Assembly (NCBI GenBank): GCA_944380065.1 | Contig: CALWGM010000099.1 | Coordinates: 1-50,712 of the forward strand | Source: an uncultured Lachnospiraceae bacterium | GTDB lineage: Bacteria; Bacillota; Clostridia; Lachnospirales; Lachnospiraceae | Direction of reading: 5' to 3' | Length of the DNA stretch: 50,712 bases | Part shown: one piece after another, positions 7,934 to 16,861 of the stretch | Position numbering within the stretch: the first letter of the stretch is position 1 | Layout of the letters: each line of letters opens with the position of its first letter | Made by a program: the position numbers and the translations under genes | Notes under the pieces: model-generated | The model's input: only the letters and a program-made list of their open reading frames with translations | Told to the model about the DNA's origin: nothing | The model's database searches: none

Positions 7934-8008
7934 GTGAACACTGGGCGAAGAACACTTAGTGAATGCAAGCCAAAGGCGCAGCATGAAGAAAGAACGGGGG
8001 AAGGAAAG

Positions 8009-9355
8009 ATGACAAAGCAGGAGTTTCATACATGGATGGATGGCAGAATTGTCTGCCTGGACGGGGCGACCGGGTCGAACCTGCAGAAGCGGGGGATGCC
8101 GGCGGGCGTGTGTCCGGAACAGTGGGTGCTGGAACACCGGGACGTACTGATCGGGCTGCAGCGGGAGTTTATCCAGGCGGGCAGCAATATCGTATACGCA
8201 CCGACGTTTTCGGGGAACAGGATCAAGCTGGCCGAGTATGGCCTGGCGGATCAGCTGCAGGAGATGAACCGGGAACTGGTGGCGGTGAGCCGGGAGGCTG
8301 CGGACGGCCGGGCGCTGGTGGCCGGGGATCTGACCATGACCGGGGCGCAGTTGGAGCCCCTGGGGGATCTGACCTTTGAAGAACTGGTGGATGTTTATAA
8401 AGAACAGATCGCGGCGATTGTGGACGGCGGCGCGGATCTGCTGGTGGTGGAGACGATGATGAGCCTGCAGGAGACCCGGGCGGCCCTCCTGGCGGCGAAA
8501 GAGGTCTGCCCGGATTTCCCGGTGATTGCCACCATGAGCTTTACAGAATCCGGCAATACGCTTTACGGCGCTTCCGCGGAATCCGCGGTGGTGACGCTGC
8601 AGGCGCTGGGGGTGGACGCTGTGGGGCTGAACTGTTCGGCGGGACCGGACCGGATGCTGGCGACTGTGAAGCGGATGCACGCTGCGGCGCAGGTCCCACT
8701 GATCGCAAAGCCCAACGCCGGGCTGCCCCAGGTGGACGGGGACGGACAGACTTATTATGATATGGATGCGGACACCTTTGCGGACTGTATGGTTTTCGTT
8801 GTGGAGGCCGGGGCGCAGCTGATTGGCGGCTGCTGCGGGACTACGCCGGAATTTATCGCGAAGATGAAGGAGAAAACCGGCAGCCTGGCCCCCGCATCCT
8901 GCGGCGCCGGGGGCGTCCTGTACCTGGCTGACCAGCGGCAGGTGTACCCGTTTGAGCCTGGCCAGACGCTGAAACTGGGGGAAGGGATCGACTATACGAA
9001 GGATGCAGAACTGCTGGAGGAGTACGGGGAGGACCTTTTTGATACGGCCCAGGATCTGGCCTTTGACCTGCAGGATGAGGAGGCGGACGCGCTTCTTTTT
9101 ACCGCCGCCGGCCTGGACGGGGAGGCGGATATCCTGCTGGATGCAGTGACGGAGGTGACGCAGGCCGTGCGGATGCCGGCGGTGATCGCCACGGCGGATC
9201 CCCATGCCGCGGCCCGGGTGCTGGCCGGATACGCCGGGGTGGCCGGAGTGATGCCCCTGTGTACGGACGGGGCAGGCCTTGCGGCCATGGAACAGGTCAT
9301 AAAACATTACGGTGCGTATATGGTTACTATTGACAAAAAAATTAGATGTTGCTAA
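8009..9355 (+). CDS. Homocysteine S-methyltransferase family protein with a degenerate C-terminal pterin-domain-like part
   Basis: A 448-residue protein. Residues 1-290 are the zinc-dependent homocysteine methyltransferase barrel (DGATGSNLQKRGMP; GLNCSAGP; IGGCCGTTPEF). The Cys of GLNC and the Cys pair of GGCC are the expected zinc ligands, so methyl transfer to homocysteine is plausible. Residues 300-448 resemble the first part of the pterin-binding domain of MetH (LGEGIDY, a DLQDEEADALLF segment, repeated Ala-rich helices) but lack a clear folate site and stop early. It is probably a MetH-like module that works with a separate corrinoid or methyl donor, or a reduced relic. I chose ATG 8009 because GGGGGAAGGA lies 5 bases upstream; longer in-frame starts lack a site. 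The ilvN promoter overlaps its 3' end. Confidence 0.82.
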   Translation: MTKQEFHTWMDGRIVCLDGATGSNLQKRGMPAGVCPEQWVLEHRDVLIGLQREFIQAGSNIVYAPTFSGNRIKLAEYGLADQLQEMNRELVAVSREAADGRALVAGDLTMTGAQLEPLGDLTFEELVDVYKEQIAAIVDGGADLLVVETMMSLQETRAALLAAKEVCPDFPVIATMSFTESGNTLYGASAESAVVTLQALGVDAVGLNCSAGPDRMLATVKRMHAAAQVPLIAKPNAGLPQVDGDGQTYYDMDADTFADCMVFVVEAGAQLIGGCCGTTPEFIAKMKEKTGSLAPASCGAGGVLYLADQRQVYPFEPGQTLKLGEGIDYTKDAELLEEYGEDLFDTAQDLAFDLQDEEADALLFTAAGLDGEADILLDAVTEVTQAVRMPAVIATADPHAAARVLAGYAGVAGVMPLCTDGAGLAAMEQVIKHYGAYMVTIDKKIRCC

Positions 9356-9358
9356 AAT
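9330..9358 (+). promoter_or_regulatory. Promoter of ilvN-ilvC inside the end of the preceding gene
   Basis: TTGACA (9330-9335), a 17-bp spacer and TAAAAT (9353-9358). The -10 overlaps the stop codon of the methyltransferase gene. The predicted start near 9365 leaves about 80 bases before ilvN, too short for a T-box; none of the T-box core is seen. Confidence 0.78.
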
Positions 9359-9444
9359 GAGAAAAGTTTTAAAAGGCATGATTTTTGCATGGGCAGGATC
9401 TGTTTTTGAAGCGAGTTCAGAAGATTTGTAAGGAGATGTTTGTG

Positions 9445-9942
9445 ATGAGGAGACAGGTGCTTTCATTATTAGTGGAGAATACATCGGGAGTGCTCAGCCA
9501 TATTTCCGGACTGTTTTCCCGTCGCGGCTATAATATTGACAGTTTTTCCGCAGGCGTGACCGCGGACGACCGGTTTACACGGATTACCGTCACATCCCAT
9601 GGAGACGACCAGGTGCTGGAGCAGATCCGCAAGCAGCTGGCGAAGTTGGAGGATGTGGTGGATATCAAGGAGCTGAAGCCGGAGAAGTCCGTTTACCGCG
9701 AGCTGGTGCTGATCAAACTGCGGGCAAGACCGGAGGACCGCCAGAACATCATTCCCGTGGCAAATATTTTCCGGGCGAAGATTATTGACGTCAGCAGTGA
9801 TTCCATGGTGATCGAGCTGACCGGGGATCAGGGTAAGTTAGAGGCTTTCATTGATCTGATGCGAGGTTACGACATTCTTGAGCTGGCCAGGACCGGCGAG
9901 ACCGGATTGAGCCGCGGCGATGAGGATGTTATAATATTATAA
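9445..9942 (+). CDS. ilvN: Acetolactate synthase small (regulatory) subunit
   Basis: A 165-residue regulatory subunit of acetohydroxyacid synthase, the first shared step of Val/Leu/Ile synthesis. The N-terminal ACT domain (LSLLVENTSGVLSHISGLF, RGYNIDSFSAG, about residues 4-78) binds valine in the family. The C-terminal half has the usual KLRARPEDRQNI and DQGKLEAFIDLM segments. It is the standard length for the short IlvN/IlvH type. The start ATG 9445 is preferred because AAGGAG at 9430-9435 lies 9 bases upstream; the ATG at 9436 is too close to that site. The catalytic subunit gene ilvB is not in the window, so the pair is split. ilvC follows 31 bp downstream. Confidence 0.93.
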   Translation: MRRQVLSLLVENTSGVLSHISGLFSRRGYNIDSFSAGVTADDRFTRITVTSHGDDQVLEQIRKQLAKLEDVVDIKELKPEKSVYRELVLIKLRARPEDRQNIIPVANIFRAKIIDVSSDSMVIELTGDQGKLEAFIDLMRGYDILELARTGETGLSRGDEDVIIL

Positions 9943-9946
9943 GTAA

Positions 9947-10996
<1,050 letters not shown>

Positions 10997-11031
10997 AATC
11001 AGATTTGTTTTCTGAAATCATATTCTGAAAT

Positions 11032-11075
11032 AGGGCTGATGTGTGAGGGTTCATGCATCAGCCCTGTGCTATAAT
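11032..11075 (+). promoter_or_regulatory. Extended -10 promoter preceded by a 10-bp inverted repeat, upstream of leuD
   Basis: AGGGCTGATG (11032-11041) and CATCAGCCCT (11056-11065) are perfect inverted arms with a 14-base spacer. One base later comes TGC-TATAAT (11067-11075), an extended -10. No good -35 is seen, and the repeat covers that position, so it is either an operator of the leu promoter or an RNA hairpin at the end of the ilvC transcript without a T run. The start near 11082 leaves about 27 bases to leuD. Confidence 0.65.
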
Positions 11076-11108
11076 GAGCACTTAGTAAAGAAGCAGGAGG
11101 TTGTGAAA

Positions 11109-11585
11109 ATGGGAAAAGTTTTCAGATTCCATACAGATGTGGATACGGACCAGATCATCGCGTCCCAGTATCTTTTATATCCCAGCATTGACGAAATGAA
11201 AGTACATACCTTTGAGTCCCTGGACCCGGAATTTGCGTCGAAGGTGCAGCCCGGGGATTTCGTGGTGGCAAATGAGAATTTTGGCTGCGGTTCCTCCAGG
11301 GAACAGGCACCCTCTGTCTTAAAGGCGCTGGGCGTCAAGGCAGTGGTGGCCAAATCCTTTGCGAGGATTTTTTACCGCAACGCCATCAATATCGGACTGC
11401 CGGTGATCATCAGCAAAGATCTGTACGACCATGTATCTGACGGCGACGAGATGGAACTGTCGCTGGCCGACGGCGTAGCCAGATGCAACGGGCAGGAGTT
11501 TGTCTGTACGAAGCTGCCGGCCTATATGCAGCAGATTCTGGACCAGGGCGGCCTGATCGCATCGCTGAACAGAGAAGAAGAGTAG
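11109..11585 (+). CDS. leuD: 3-isopropylmalate dehydratase small subunit, first copy
   Basis: A 158-residue swivel-domain subunit of the aconitase superfamily, in the short archaeal/Clostridial form. It shows DVDTDQIIASQYLLYP at the N-terminus, [12 protein letters not shown] in the middle, and KSFARIFYRNAINIGLP. The substrate loop reads YLLY (residues 21-24), close to the YLVY-type loop reported for isopropylmalate isomerases. A LeuCD role in leucine synthesis is therefore the first choice. AGGAGG (11095-11100) lies 8 bases before ATG 11109. leuC follows 15 bp downstream. leuA and leuB are absent from the window. Confidence 0.9.
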   Translation: MGKVFRFHTDVDTDQIIASQYLLYPSIDEMKVHTFESLDPEFASKVQPGDFVVANENFGCGSSREQAPSVLKALGVKAVVAKSFARIFYRNAINIGLPVIISKDLYDHVSDGDEMELSLADGVARCNGQEFVCTKLPAYMQQILDQGGLIASLNREEE

Positions 11586-11600
11586 GGAGGAGCAGAAGAT

Positions 11601-12851
11601 ATGGGAATGACAATGGCTGAAAAAATTATCGCTGCGGCCGCCGGGGTTTTGGAGGTAAAGGCCGGTGATATCCATACGGTGGAGGTGGACCGTCTGATGA
11701 GCAACGACGGAACGACCCATCTGACCATCGATATGTATCATGAGAAACTGAAGCACCCGCACATCGCGGATGTGGACAAGTTGGTGTGGATTGTAGACCA
11801 CAATGTTCCGGCTGACAGCCCGAAGACGGCGGCGTCCCACAAGAAGATGCGTGATTTCGCGAAGGAGCACGGCATTACATTTTATGAGGGAAAGGGCGTC
11901 TGCCATCAGATCATGATGGAGAACCATGTCCGCCCGGGCGAGCTGATCTTCGGCGCGGACAGCCATACCTGTGCCTATGGGGCGCTGGGCGCTTTTGGGA
12001 CAGGCGTGGGATGCACGGACTATCTCTACGCCATGGTGACCGGGAAATCCTGGCTGCTGGTGCCGGAGACGATCCGTTTCCACCTCACCGGGAAGCTGCC
12101 GGAGGGGGTGTACGCCAGGGATCTGATTCTGACCATCATCGGCCGCATCGGCGCCAACGGGGCGAACTATAAGGCCATGGAGTTTGGCGGCGAGGGCCTG
12201 AAGACCCTGACCATGAGCGACCGGATCGCCATCTGCAACCTCTGCGTGGAGGCCGGGGCCAAGACAGCCCTGATGGAGGTGGACGACGTGGCCATGGATT
12301 ATCTGAAGGAGCGGGGCAGGGAGCCGAAGCATCTGTTCGCCAGTGACCCGGATGCGGTTTACGCGGAGGAATATGAGGTGGATTTAAGCCAGATCACGCC
12401 CATCGTAGCAAAGCCCCATTTTGTGGACAATGTGGTGAACGCCAGGGAGTGTGCCGGCATCCATATTGACGAGGCGTTCTTAGGCTCCTGCAACAACGGC
12501 CGTCTGGAAGACCTGCGTGTGGGCGCTGAGCTGTTAAAGGGACGGAAGGTACATCCGCTGGTGCGTTTCTTAGTGGTTCCCGCCAGCCAGGAGGTGTATG
12601 AGAAGGCGCTGAAGGAAGGGCTGATCCAGATCTTTATGGAAGCGGGGGCGATCGTGATGAACGCCAACTGCAGCGTCTGCTGGGGCAGCTGTCAGGGGGT
12701 GATCGGTGAGGGCGAGACCCTGATCAGCACCGGGACACGGAATTTCAAAGGCCGCGCGGGCTCTCCGGATTCCTTTGTCTATCTGGCTTCCGCGGCTACG
12801 GTGACAGCCTCCGCCATCAAAGGCGAGATCACCACGGCGGATCAGCTGTAA
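11601..12851 (+). CDS. leuC: 3-isopropylmalate dehydratase large subunit family, first copy, with altered Fe-S loop
   Basis: A 416-residue aconitase-family large subunit, the short type that pairs with a separate swivel subunit. Typical segments are VEVDRLMSNDGTT, FYEGKGVCHQIMMEN, FGADSHTCAYGALGAFGTGVG and GSCNNGRLEDL. The 4Fe-4S ligands in this family are one Cys in GSCxN and two in PGCGxCxG. Here the second motif is NCSVCWGSCQG (C357, C360, C364): the CxxC spacing is kept, but Pro-Gly before the first Cys is lost and a third Cys is added. It is probably still a cluster enzyme but may have a shifted substrate range. The start has GGAGG about 10 bases upstream. It is co-transcribed with the preceding leuD. 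Confidence 0.88.
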   Translation: MGMTMAEKIIAAAAGVLEVKAGDIHTVEVDRLMSNDGTTHLTIDMYHEKLKHPHIADVDKLVWIVDHNVPADSPKTAASHKKMRDFAKEHGITFYEGKGVCHQIMMENHVRPGELIFGADSHTCAYGALGAFGTGVGCTDYLYAMVTGKSWLLVPETIRFHLTGKLPEGVYARDLILTIIGRIGANGANYKAMEFGGEGLKTLTMSDRIAICNLCVEAGAKTALMEVDDVAMDYLKERGREPKHLFASDPDAVYAEEYEVDLSQITPIVAKPHFVDNVVNARECAGIHIDEAFLGSCNNGRLEDLRVGAELLKGRKVHPLVRFLVVPASQEVYEKALKEGLIQIFMEAGAIVMNANCSVCWGSCQGVIGEGETLISTGTRNFKGRAGSPDSFVYLASAATVTASAIKGEITTADQL

Positions 12852-12876
12852 CGCACTGGAACGATAAACAATACAG

Positions 12877-12910
12877 GGATCCGCGGCCGGCAGAGGCGGG
12901 GCGCGGATCC
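12877..12910 (+). promoter_or_regulatory. Intercistronic hairpin between the two leuDC pairs
   Basis: GGATCCGCG (12877-12885) pairs perfectly with CGCGGATCC (12902-12910), with a 16-base loop and no following T run. It probably punctuates the mRNA or stabilises an end between leuC copy 1 and leuD copy 2 rather than terminating. Confidence 0.5.
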
Positions 12911-12938
12911 GGTGAGAAAACAGGAAAGAGGAACGGAT

Positions 12939-13430
12939 ATGGAACAGTTTACCGGAAAAGTCTGGGTGCTGGGCGACGATATTGACACGGATATCATTAT
13001 GCCCACCGAGTATCTGGCGTTAAAGACGATTGACGATATGAAACCTTATGCATTTTCCCCTCTGCGGCCGGAGCTGGCGGCGCAGATCCGGCCGGGAGAT
13101 ATCATTGTGGCCGGAAAGAATTTTGGCTGCGGTTCTTCCAGGGAGCAGGCGCCGGAGGTGATCAAGGCGCTGGGGATCCGCTGTGTGGTGGCAAAATCCT
13201 ATGCGCGGATTTTCTTCCGCAATTCCATTAACAACGGACTGCTGCTGATCGAGAACGACGGTCTGCAGGCGGATGTGAAGGAAGGCGATGAGATCACGGT
13301 GACGGTGGGAGAGCAGATCGCGCTGGGGCAGAAGACCTACCCCATCGCGTCCCTGCCGGATAACCTGCTGGAGATCATCAACGCCGGCGGACTGGTGAAG
13401 GCCATGCGCCGGCGCAACGGTCTGGACTGA
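12939..13430 (+). CDS. 3-isopropylmalate dehydratase small-subunit family, second copy
   Basis: A 163-residue swivel subunit with [31 protein letters not shown] and [19 protein letters not shown]. It is a clear paralogue of the protein at 11109, but the substrate loop reads YLAL (residues 25-28) instead of YLLY, so it probably handles a different 2-hydroxy-dicarboxylate. Candidates from known members are isopropylmalate, citramalate/2-methylmalate, homocitrate and 2,3-dimethylmalate; sequence alone cannot decide. I chose ATG 12939 because AGAGGA lies 6 bases upstream and the domain starts right after it. It is followed by its large subunit with an 18-bp gap. Confidence 0.85.
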   Translation: MEQFTGKVWVLGDDIDTDIIMPTEYLALKTIDDMKPYAFSPLRPELAAQIRPGDIIVAGKNFGCGSSREQAPEVIKALGIRCVVAKSYARIFFRNSINNGLLLIENDGLQADVKEGDEITVTVGEQIALGQKTYPIASLPDNLLEIINAGGLVKAMRRRNGLD

Positions 13431-13448
13431 GGAAGGAGGAGAATCTGC

Positions 13449-14705
13449 ATGGGTGCGACAATGATAGAAAAGATCATCCGGAATCACGTGAAGAAGGATG
13501 TAAAACCCGGTGATATTGTCACCGTAGATGTGGATCGGGTGATGATCCATGATATTTTTATCCCCTTTGTGGCGGAGAAGTTTGAGGAGATGGGATTCAC
13601 AGAGCTCTGGGATCCGGATCGGGCTGTCCTGATCTATGACCATCTCGTTCCCGCCAGCCAGGTGGATGATACCCGGCATTTCCGGGTGGGAAATGCGTTT
13701 GTGGAAAAATACGGCATGAAACATATCCACCGCTCCGACGGGATCTGCCATCAGCTGATGACGGAGGCGGGGTATGTGAAGCCGGGAGATATTGTGTTCG
13801 GCACAGACAGCCACACCACCACTTACGGCTGCGTGGGGGCGTTTTCTTCCGGAATCGGCTATACAGAGATGGCCAGTATCCTGGGAACCGGGACGCTGTG
13901 GGTGCGTGTGCCCCAGACCATCAAAGTGACCATCAGCGGGAAGCTGCCGGAGAACGTGACTTCCAAGGATGTGATCCTGCGGCTGATCGGCGACCTGGGA
14001 GCGGACGGAGCCACCTACATGGCGCTGGAGTTCCATGGCGATACGGTGGAGCAGATGACGGTGGCCAGCCGGATGACCATGTCCAACATGGCAGTGGAGG
14101 CCGGAGCCAAGTGCGCGCTGTTTGCGCCGGATGAGAAGACGGCCGAATACTGCGGCATTGCCCTCAGCGAGGAGCAGAGGGAACTGAAAGCGGACGCGGA
14201 TGCCGTTTACGCCAGGGAGATTACTTACCGGGCGGAGGATTTTGTGCCGGTGATGGCCTGCCCTTCCCAGGTGGATAAGATCCGCCCGGTGGCGGAACTG
14301 GAAGGGACGCAGATCGACCAGGTATTCATCGGTTCCTGCACCAACGGACGGCTGGAGGATCTGATGGCTGCGGCCAGGATCCTGGAGGGAAAACAGGTGG
14401 CGCCCTTCGTGAAGCTGATCGTGACCCCGGCCAGCCGGAAGATTTATGAGGAGGCAGTGGAAAACGGGACGATGGCTGTTCTGGCGAAAGCAGGCGCGAT
14501 CATCACCCATCCGGGCTGCGGCCTCTGCTGCGGCAGAACCGGCGGCATCCTTACGGACGGGGAGCGGGTGGTTGCCACCAACAACCGCAATTTCTTAGGA
14601 CGGATGGGAACCTCTAAGGTGGAGATCTATCTGGCGTCCCCCAAGACTGCGGCAGCCTGCGCGGCGGCCGGGAAGATTGTCCTGCCGGAGGGGGCCGAAG
14701 CCTGA
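13449..14705 (+). CDS. Aconitase-family dehydratase large subunit (LeuC/HacA/DmdA-like), second copy
   Basis: A 418-residue large subunit with all expected features: HRSDGICHQLM, GTDSHTTTYGCVGAFSSGIG, GSCTNGRLEDL and the intact cluster motif HPGCGLCCGRTGG. It pairs with the preceding small subunit. The first copy lacks PGCG, so this pair may be the genuine isopropylmalate isomerase, or may serve a different acid. The classic cluster motif and ordinary length argue that it is active. AAGGAGGA lies 8 bases before the ATG. The operon probably ends here, since a separate promoter precedes thrC. A short hairpin (14707-14713 with 14727-14733) follows the stop without a T run. Confidence 0.87.
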   Translation: MGATMIEKIIRNHVKKDVKPGDIVTVDVDRVMIHDIFIPFVAEKFEEMGFTELWDPDRAVLIYDHLVPASQVDDTRHFRVGNAFVEKYGMKHIHRSDGICHQLMTEAGYVKPGDIVFGTDSHTTTYGCVGAFSSGIGYTEMASILGTGTLWVRVPQTIKVTISGKLPENVTSKDVILRLIGDLGADGATYMALEFHGDTVEQMTVASRMTMSNMAVEAGAKCALFAPDEKTAEYCGIALSEEQRELKADADAVYAREITYRAEDFVPVMACPSQVDKIRPVAELEGTQIDQVFIGSCTNGRLEDLMAAARILEGKQVAPFVKLIVTPASRKIYEEAVENGTMAVLAKAGAIITHPGCGLCCGRTGGILTDGERVVATNNRNFLGRMGTSKVEIYLASPKTAAACAAAGKIVLPEGAEA

Positions 14706-14772
14706 CGCTGCGGCGGCCGGAGTGAACCGCAGCAGCCGGACAGGGGGAACCGGGCAGTTCGGGAAAAAGAAT

Positions 14773-14801
14773 TTGTCATCCGTTGTCCGGTGTGTTAAGA
14801 T
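14773..14801 (+). promoter_or_regulatory. Promoter of thrC
   Basis: TTGTCA (14773-14778), a 17-bp spacer, and TAAGAT (14796-14801) with a TGT extended -10. The leader from about 14808 to 14910 is about 100 bases. I see no T-box core in it. Confidence 0.7.
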
Positions 14802-14909
14802 ATCGGTATTGAGAGGATACTGCCGGGGGCTGCTCTGACGGCGCATGCTGTTCCGGCGGGGAGTTTTACGAATATGCAGTGCCGGTTTCCGGCAGAAAGA
14901 GGATCAGAG

Positions 14910-16400
14910 ATGGAGATTTTATATACGAATACCAGGGATGCGTCTGAGAAAGTGACGGCGTCCCGGGCGATTTTGAACGGACTGGCAAACAACGGCGGCC
15001 TGTATGTGCCGACAGAGATCCCGAAACTGGATATCCCGGTGGAGGAGCTGGCCGGTATGTCTTATCAGGAGACTGCGTACGCGGTCATGAGCCGGTTCCT
15101 GACGGATTTTACAGAAGAGGAACTGAAGACCTGTATCGAGAGGGCGTATGATTCCAAGTTTGATACGCCGGAGATCGCGCCGCTGACTTACGCGGGCGGG
15201 GCGTATTACCTGGAGCTGTTCCACGGACCGACCATTGCTTTCAAGGATATGGCGCTGTCGATTCTGCCGCATCTTCTGATTACCGCCGCCCGCAAGAACC
15301 AGGTGAAGAATGATATCGTGATCCTGACGGCCACTTCCGGCGATACCGGAAAGGCTGCGCTGGCAGGTTTTGCGGATGTGGAGGGGACGAAGATTGTTGT
15401 CTTTTATCCCAAAGACGGCGTCAGCCCCATCCAGGAGAAGCAGATGGTGACCCAGAAGGGGGAGAATACCTGCGTTGTGGGGATTCACGGCAATTTTGAC
15501 CAGGCGCAGACCGGCGTGAAACAGATGTTTTCCGATCCGGAGCTGAAGGCGGAGCTGGACGCGGCGGGATACCAGTTCTCTTCCGCCAATTCCATCAATA
15601 TCGGACGGCTGGTGCCGCAGATTGTTTACTATGTGTACGCATACGCGAAAATGTTTGCCAACGGCGAGATCGGAAAGGATGACCCCATCAACGTGGTGGT
15701 ACCCACCGGAAATTTCGGCAATATCTTAGCGGCTTTTTACGCGAAGAATATGGGGCTTCCCATCGCGAAGCTGATCTGCGCGTCCAATGAGAATAAAGTC
15801 CTCTATGATTTCTTCTCTACGGGCGTGTATGACAGGAACCGGGAGTTTATCCTGACCTCCTCACCCTCCATGGATATCCTGATTTCCAGCAACCTGGAGC
15901 GGCTGATCTACTGGATCGCCGGAGCGGACGCCGAGAAAAACGCGGAACTGATGCGGGAACTGTCCGCCGGCGGGAAGTATACGGTTACGCCGCAGATGCG
16001 GGAAAAACTGGCAGATTTTTATGGAAATTATACCAGCGAGGAGGAGACGGCTGAGGTGATCCGTTCCCTGTACGGAGATACCGGTTATGTGATCGATACG
16101 CACACGGCAGTCGCGGCAGGCGTATACCGGAAATACAAGGCGGAGACCGGAGATATGACAAAAACGGTGATCGCTTCTACGGCCAGCCCGTTTAAGTTCA
16201 CCAGAAGCGTCATGGACGCCATCGACCGGAAATATGACGGAATGGGCGATTTTGAATTGGCGGATGAGCTTTCCAAGATCGCCAACGTGAAGGTGCCCCA
16301 GGCGATCGACGAGATCCGCAGCGCCGCGGTGCGCCATACGACGGTATGTGAACCGGAGGAGATGCCGCAGGCCGTAAAAGCATTTTTACAGATCGGATAA
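14910..16400 (+). CDS. thrC: Threonine synthase
   Basis: A 496-residue PLP enzyme that converts O-phosphohomoserine to threonine, of the long (fungal/E. coli-like) type. It has the N-terminal YTNTRDASEKVTASRAILNGLANNGGLYVP segment in two parts, ELFHGPTIAFKDMALS with the PLP lysine in FKD, LTATSGDTGKAALAGF, and SSANSINIGRLVPQIVYY. It is full length. The start is ATG 14910, with AGAGGA about 6 bases upstream; an earlier in-frame ATG at 14874 lacks a site. It is transcribed from its own promoter and followed by a strong perfect hairpin. hom and thrB are not in the window. Confidence 0.96.
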   Translation: MEILYTNTRDASEKVTASRAILNGLANNGGLYVPTEIPKLDIPVEELAGMSYQETAYAVMSRFLTDFTEEELKTCIERAYDSKFDTPEIAPLTYAGGAYYLELFHGPTIAFKDMALSILPHLLITAARKNQVKNDIVILTATSGDTGKAALAGFADVEGTKIVVFYPKDGVSPIQEKQMVTQKGENTCVVGIHGNFDQAQTGVKQMFSDPELKAELDAAGYQFSSANSINIGRLVPQIVYYVYAYAKMFANGEIGKDDPINVVVPTGNFGNILAAFYAKNMGLPIAKLICASNENKVLYDFFSTGVYDRNREFILTSSPSMDILISSNLERLIYWIAGADAEKNAELMRELSAGGKYTVTPQMREKLADFYGNYTSEEETAEVIRSLYGDTGYVIDTHTAVAAGVYRKYKAETGDMTKTVIASTASPFKFTRSVMDAIDRKYDGMGDFELADELSKIANVKVPQAIDEIRSAAVRHTTVCEPEEMPQAVKAFLQIG

Positions 16401-16410
16401 GTCCGGCTGC

Positions 16411-16442
16411 AGCTGCCTCAGACAGAATTGTCTGAGGCAGCA
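16411..16442. terminator. Perfect 13-bp hairpin after thrC
   Basis: GCTGCCTCAGACA (16412-16424) and TGTCTGAGGCAGC (16429-16441) pair perfectly around a 4-base loop. There is no T tract, so it may act as an mRNA end or attenuator rather than as a classic intrinsic terminator. Confidence 0.55.
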
Positions 16443-16474
16443 GAATATGGAGCAAATGGCAGATGGGAGAAAAT

Positions 16475-16849
16475 ATGGGATATTTACTGACAGGATTTCA
16501 TGTGGAAGATATCGGTTTCATGACGATTTTTGATTTTATCATTCTGATTTACGGCGCCTATTCGGTCTATACGTCGCAGCAGATGAAGCGGACGGGCACG
16601 CCGCCGGCCTGGCTGGTGGCGCAGCAGGATCTGAAGCGCGTGAGAAAGCCGCAGGAGTTCTGTGACCTGATGCGGCCGAAGACGCTGATCTTCGGTATTG
16701 TCTGCGTGCTGTATGGAATTTACGGGCTGATCGAGTGTTTCTACATTAAGAATGATTTCGCGGAGATGGCGGGCGTGACGGTGTTTGTGGTTTTTGTCAT
16801 CTGGTTTATCATCAGCCTGCAGAATGCAAAGAGAAAGTATATCGGATAA
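16475..16849 (+). CDS. Small membrane protein of unknown function
   Basis: A 124-residue protein with about three hydrophobic helices: near the N-terminus (FMTIFDFIILIYGAYSVYT), in the middle (TLIFGIVCVLYGIYGLIE), and at the end (VTVFVVFVIWFIISL). Between the first two lies a charged cytoplasmic-type loop rich in K, R and Q. I do not recognise a named family. ATG 16475 is preferred because GGGAGA is just upstream; an ATG at 16463 lacks a site. It lies 12 bp before the YesN-like regulator, so the two are probably co-transcribed and may be linked in function. Confidence 0.65.
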   Translation: MGYLLTGFHVEDIGFMTIFDFIILIYGAYSVYTSQQMKRTGTPPAWLVAQQDLKRVRKPQEFCDLMRPKTLIFGIVCVLYGIYGLIECFYIKNDFAEMAGVTVFVVFVIWFIISLQNAKRKYIG

Positions 16850-16861
16850 GAGGTGCGGTTC

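Noticed and set aside
9356-9444. T-box or other leader before ilvN
   Set aside because: The gap is 89 bases and lacks the GGGTGGTACCGCG core and any terminator; the promoter is in the preceding gene.
7847-9484. A 545-residue leftward reading frame opposite the homocysteine methyltransferase and ilvN genes
   Set aside because: It is rich in Arg, His, Gln and Pro, has no ribosome site or known domain, and mirrors real genes. GC-rich third positions create such frames.
13020-14510. A 496-residue leftward frame opposite the second leuD/leuC pair
   Set aside because: It has no start signal or domain, and both strands cannot carry these conserved proteins; the leuDC pair is certain.
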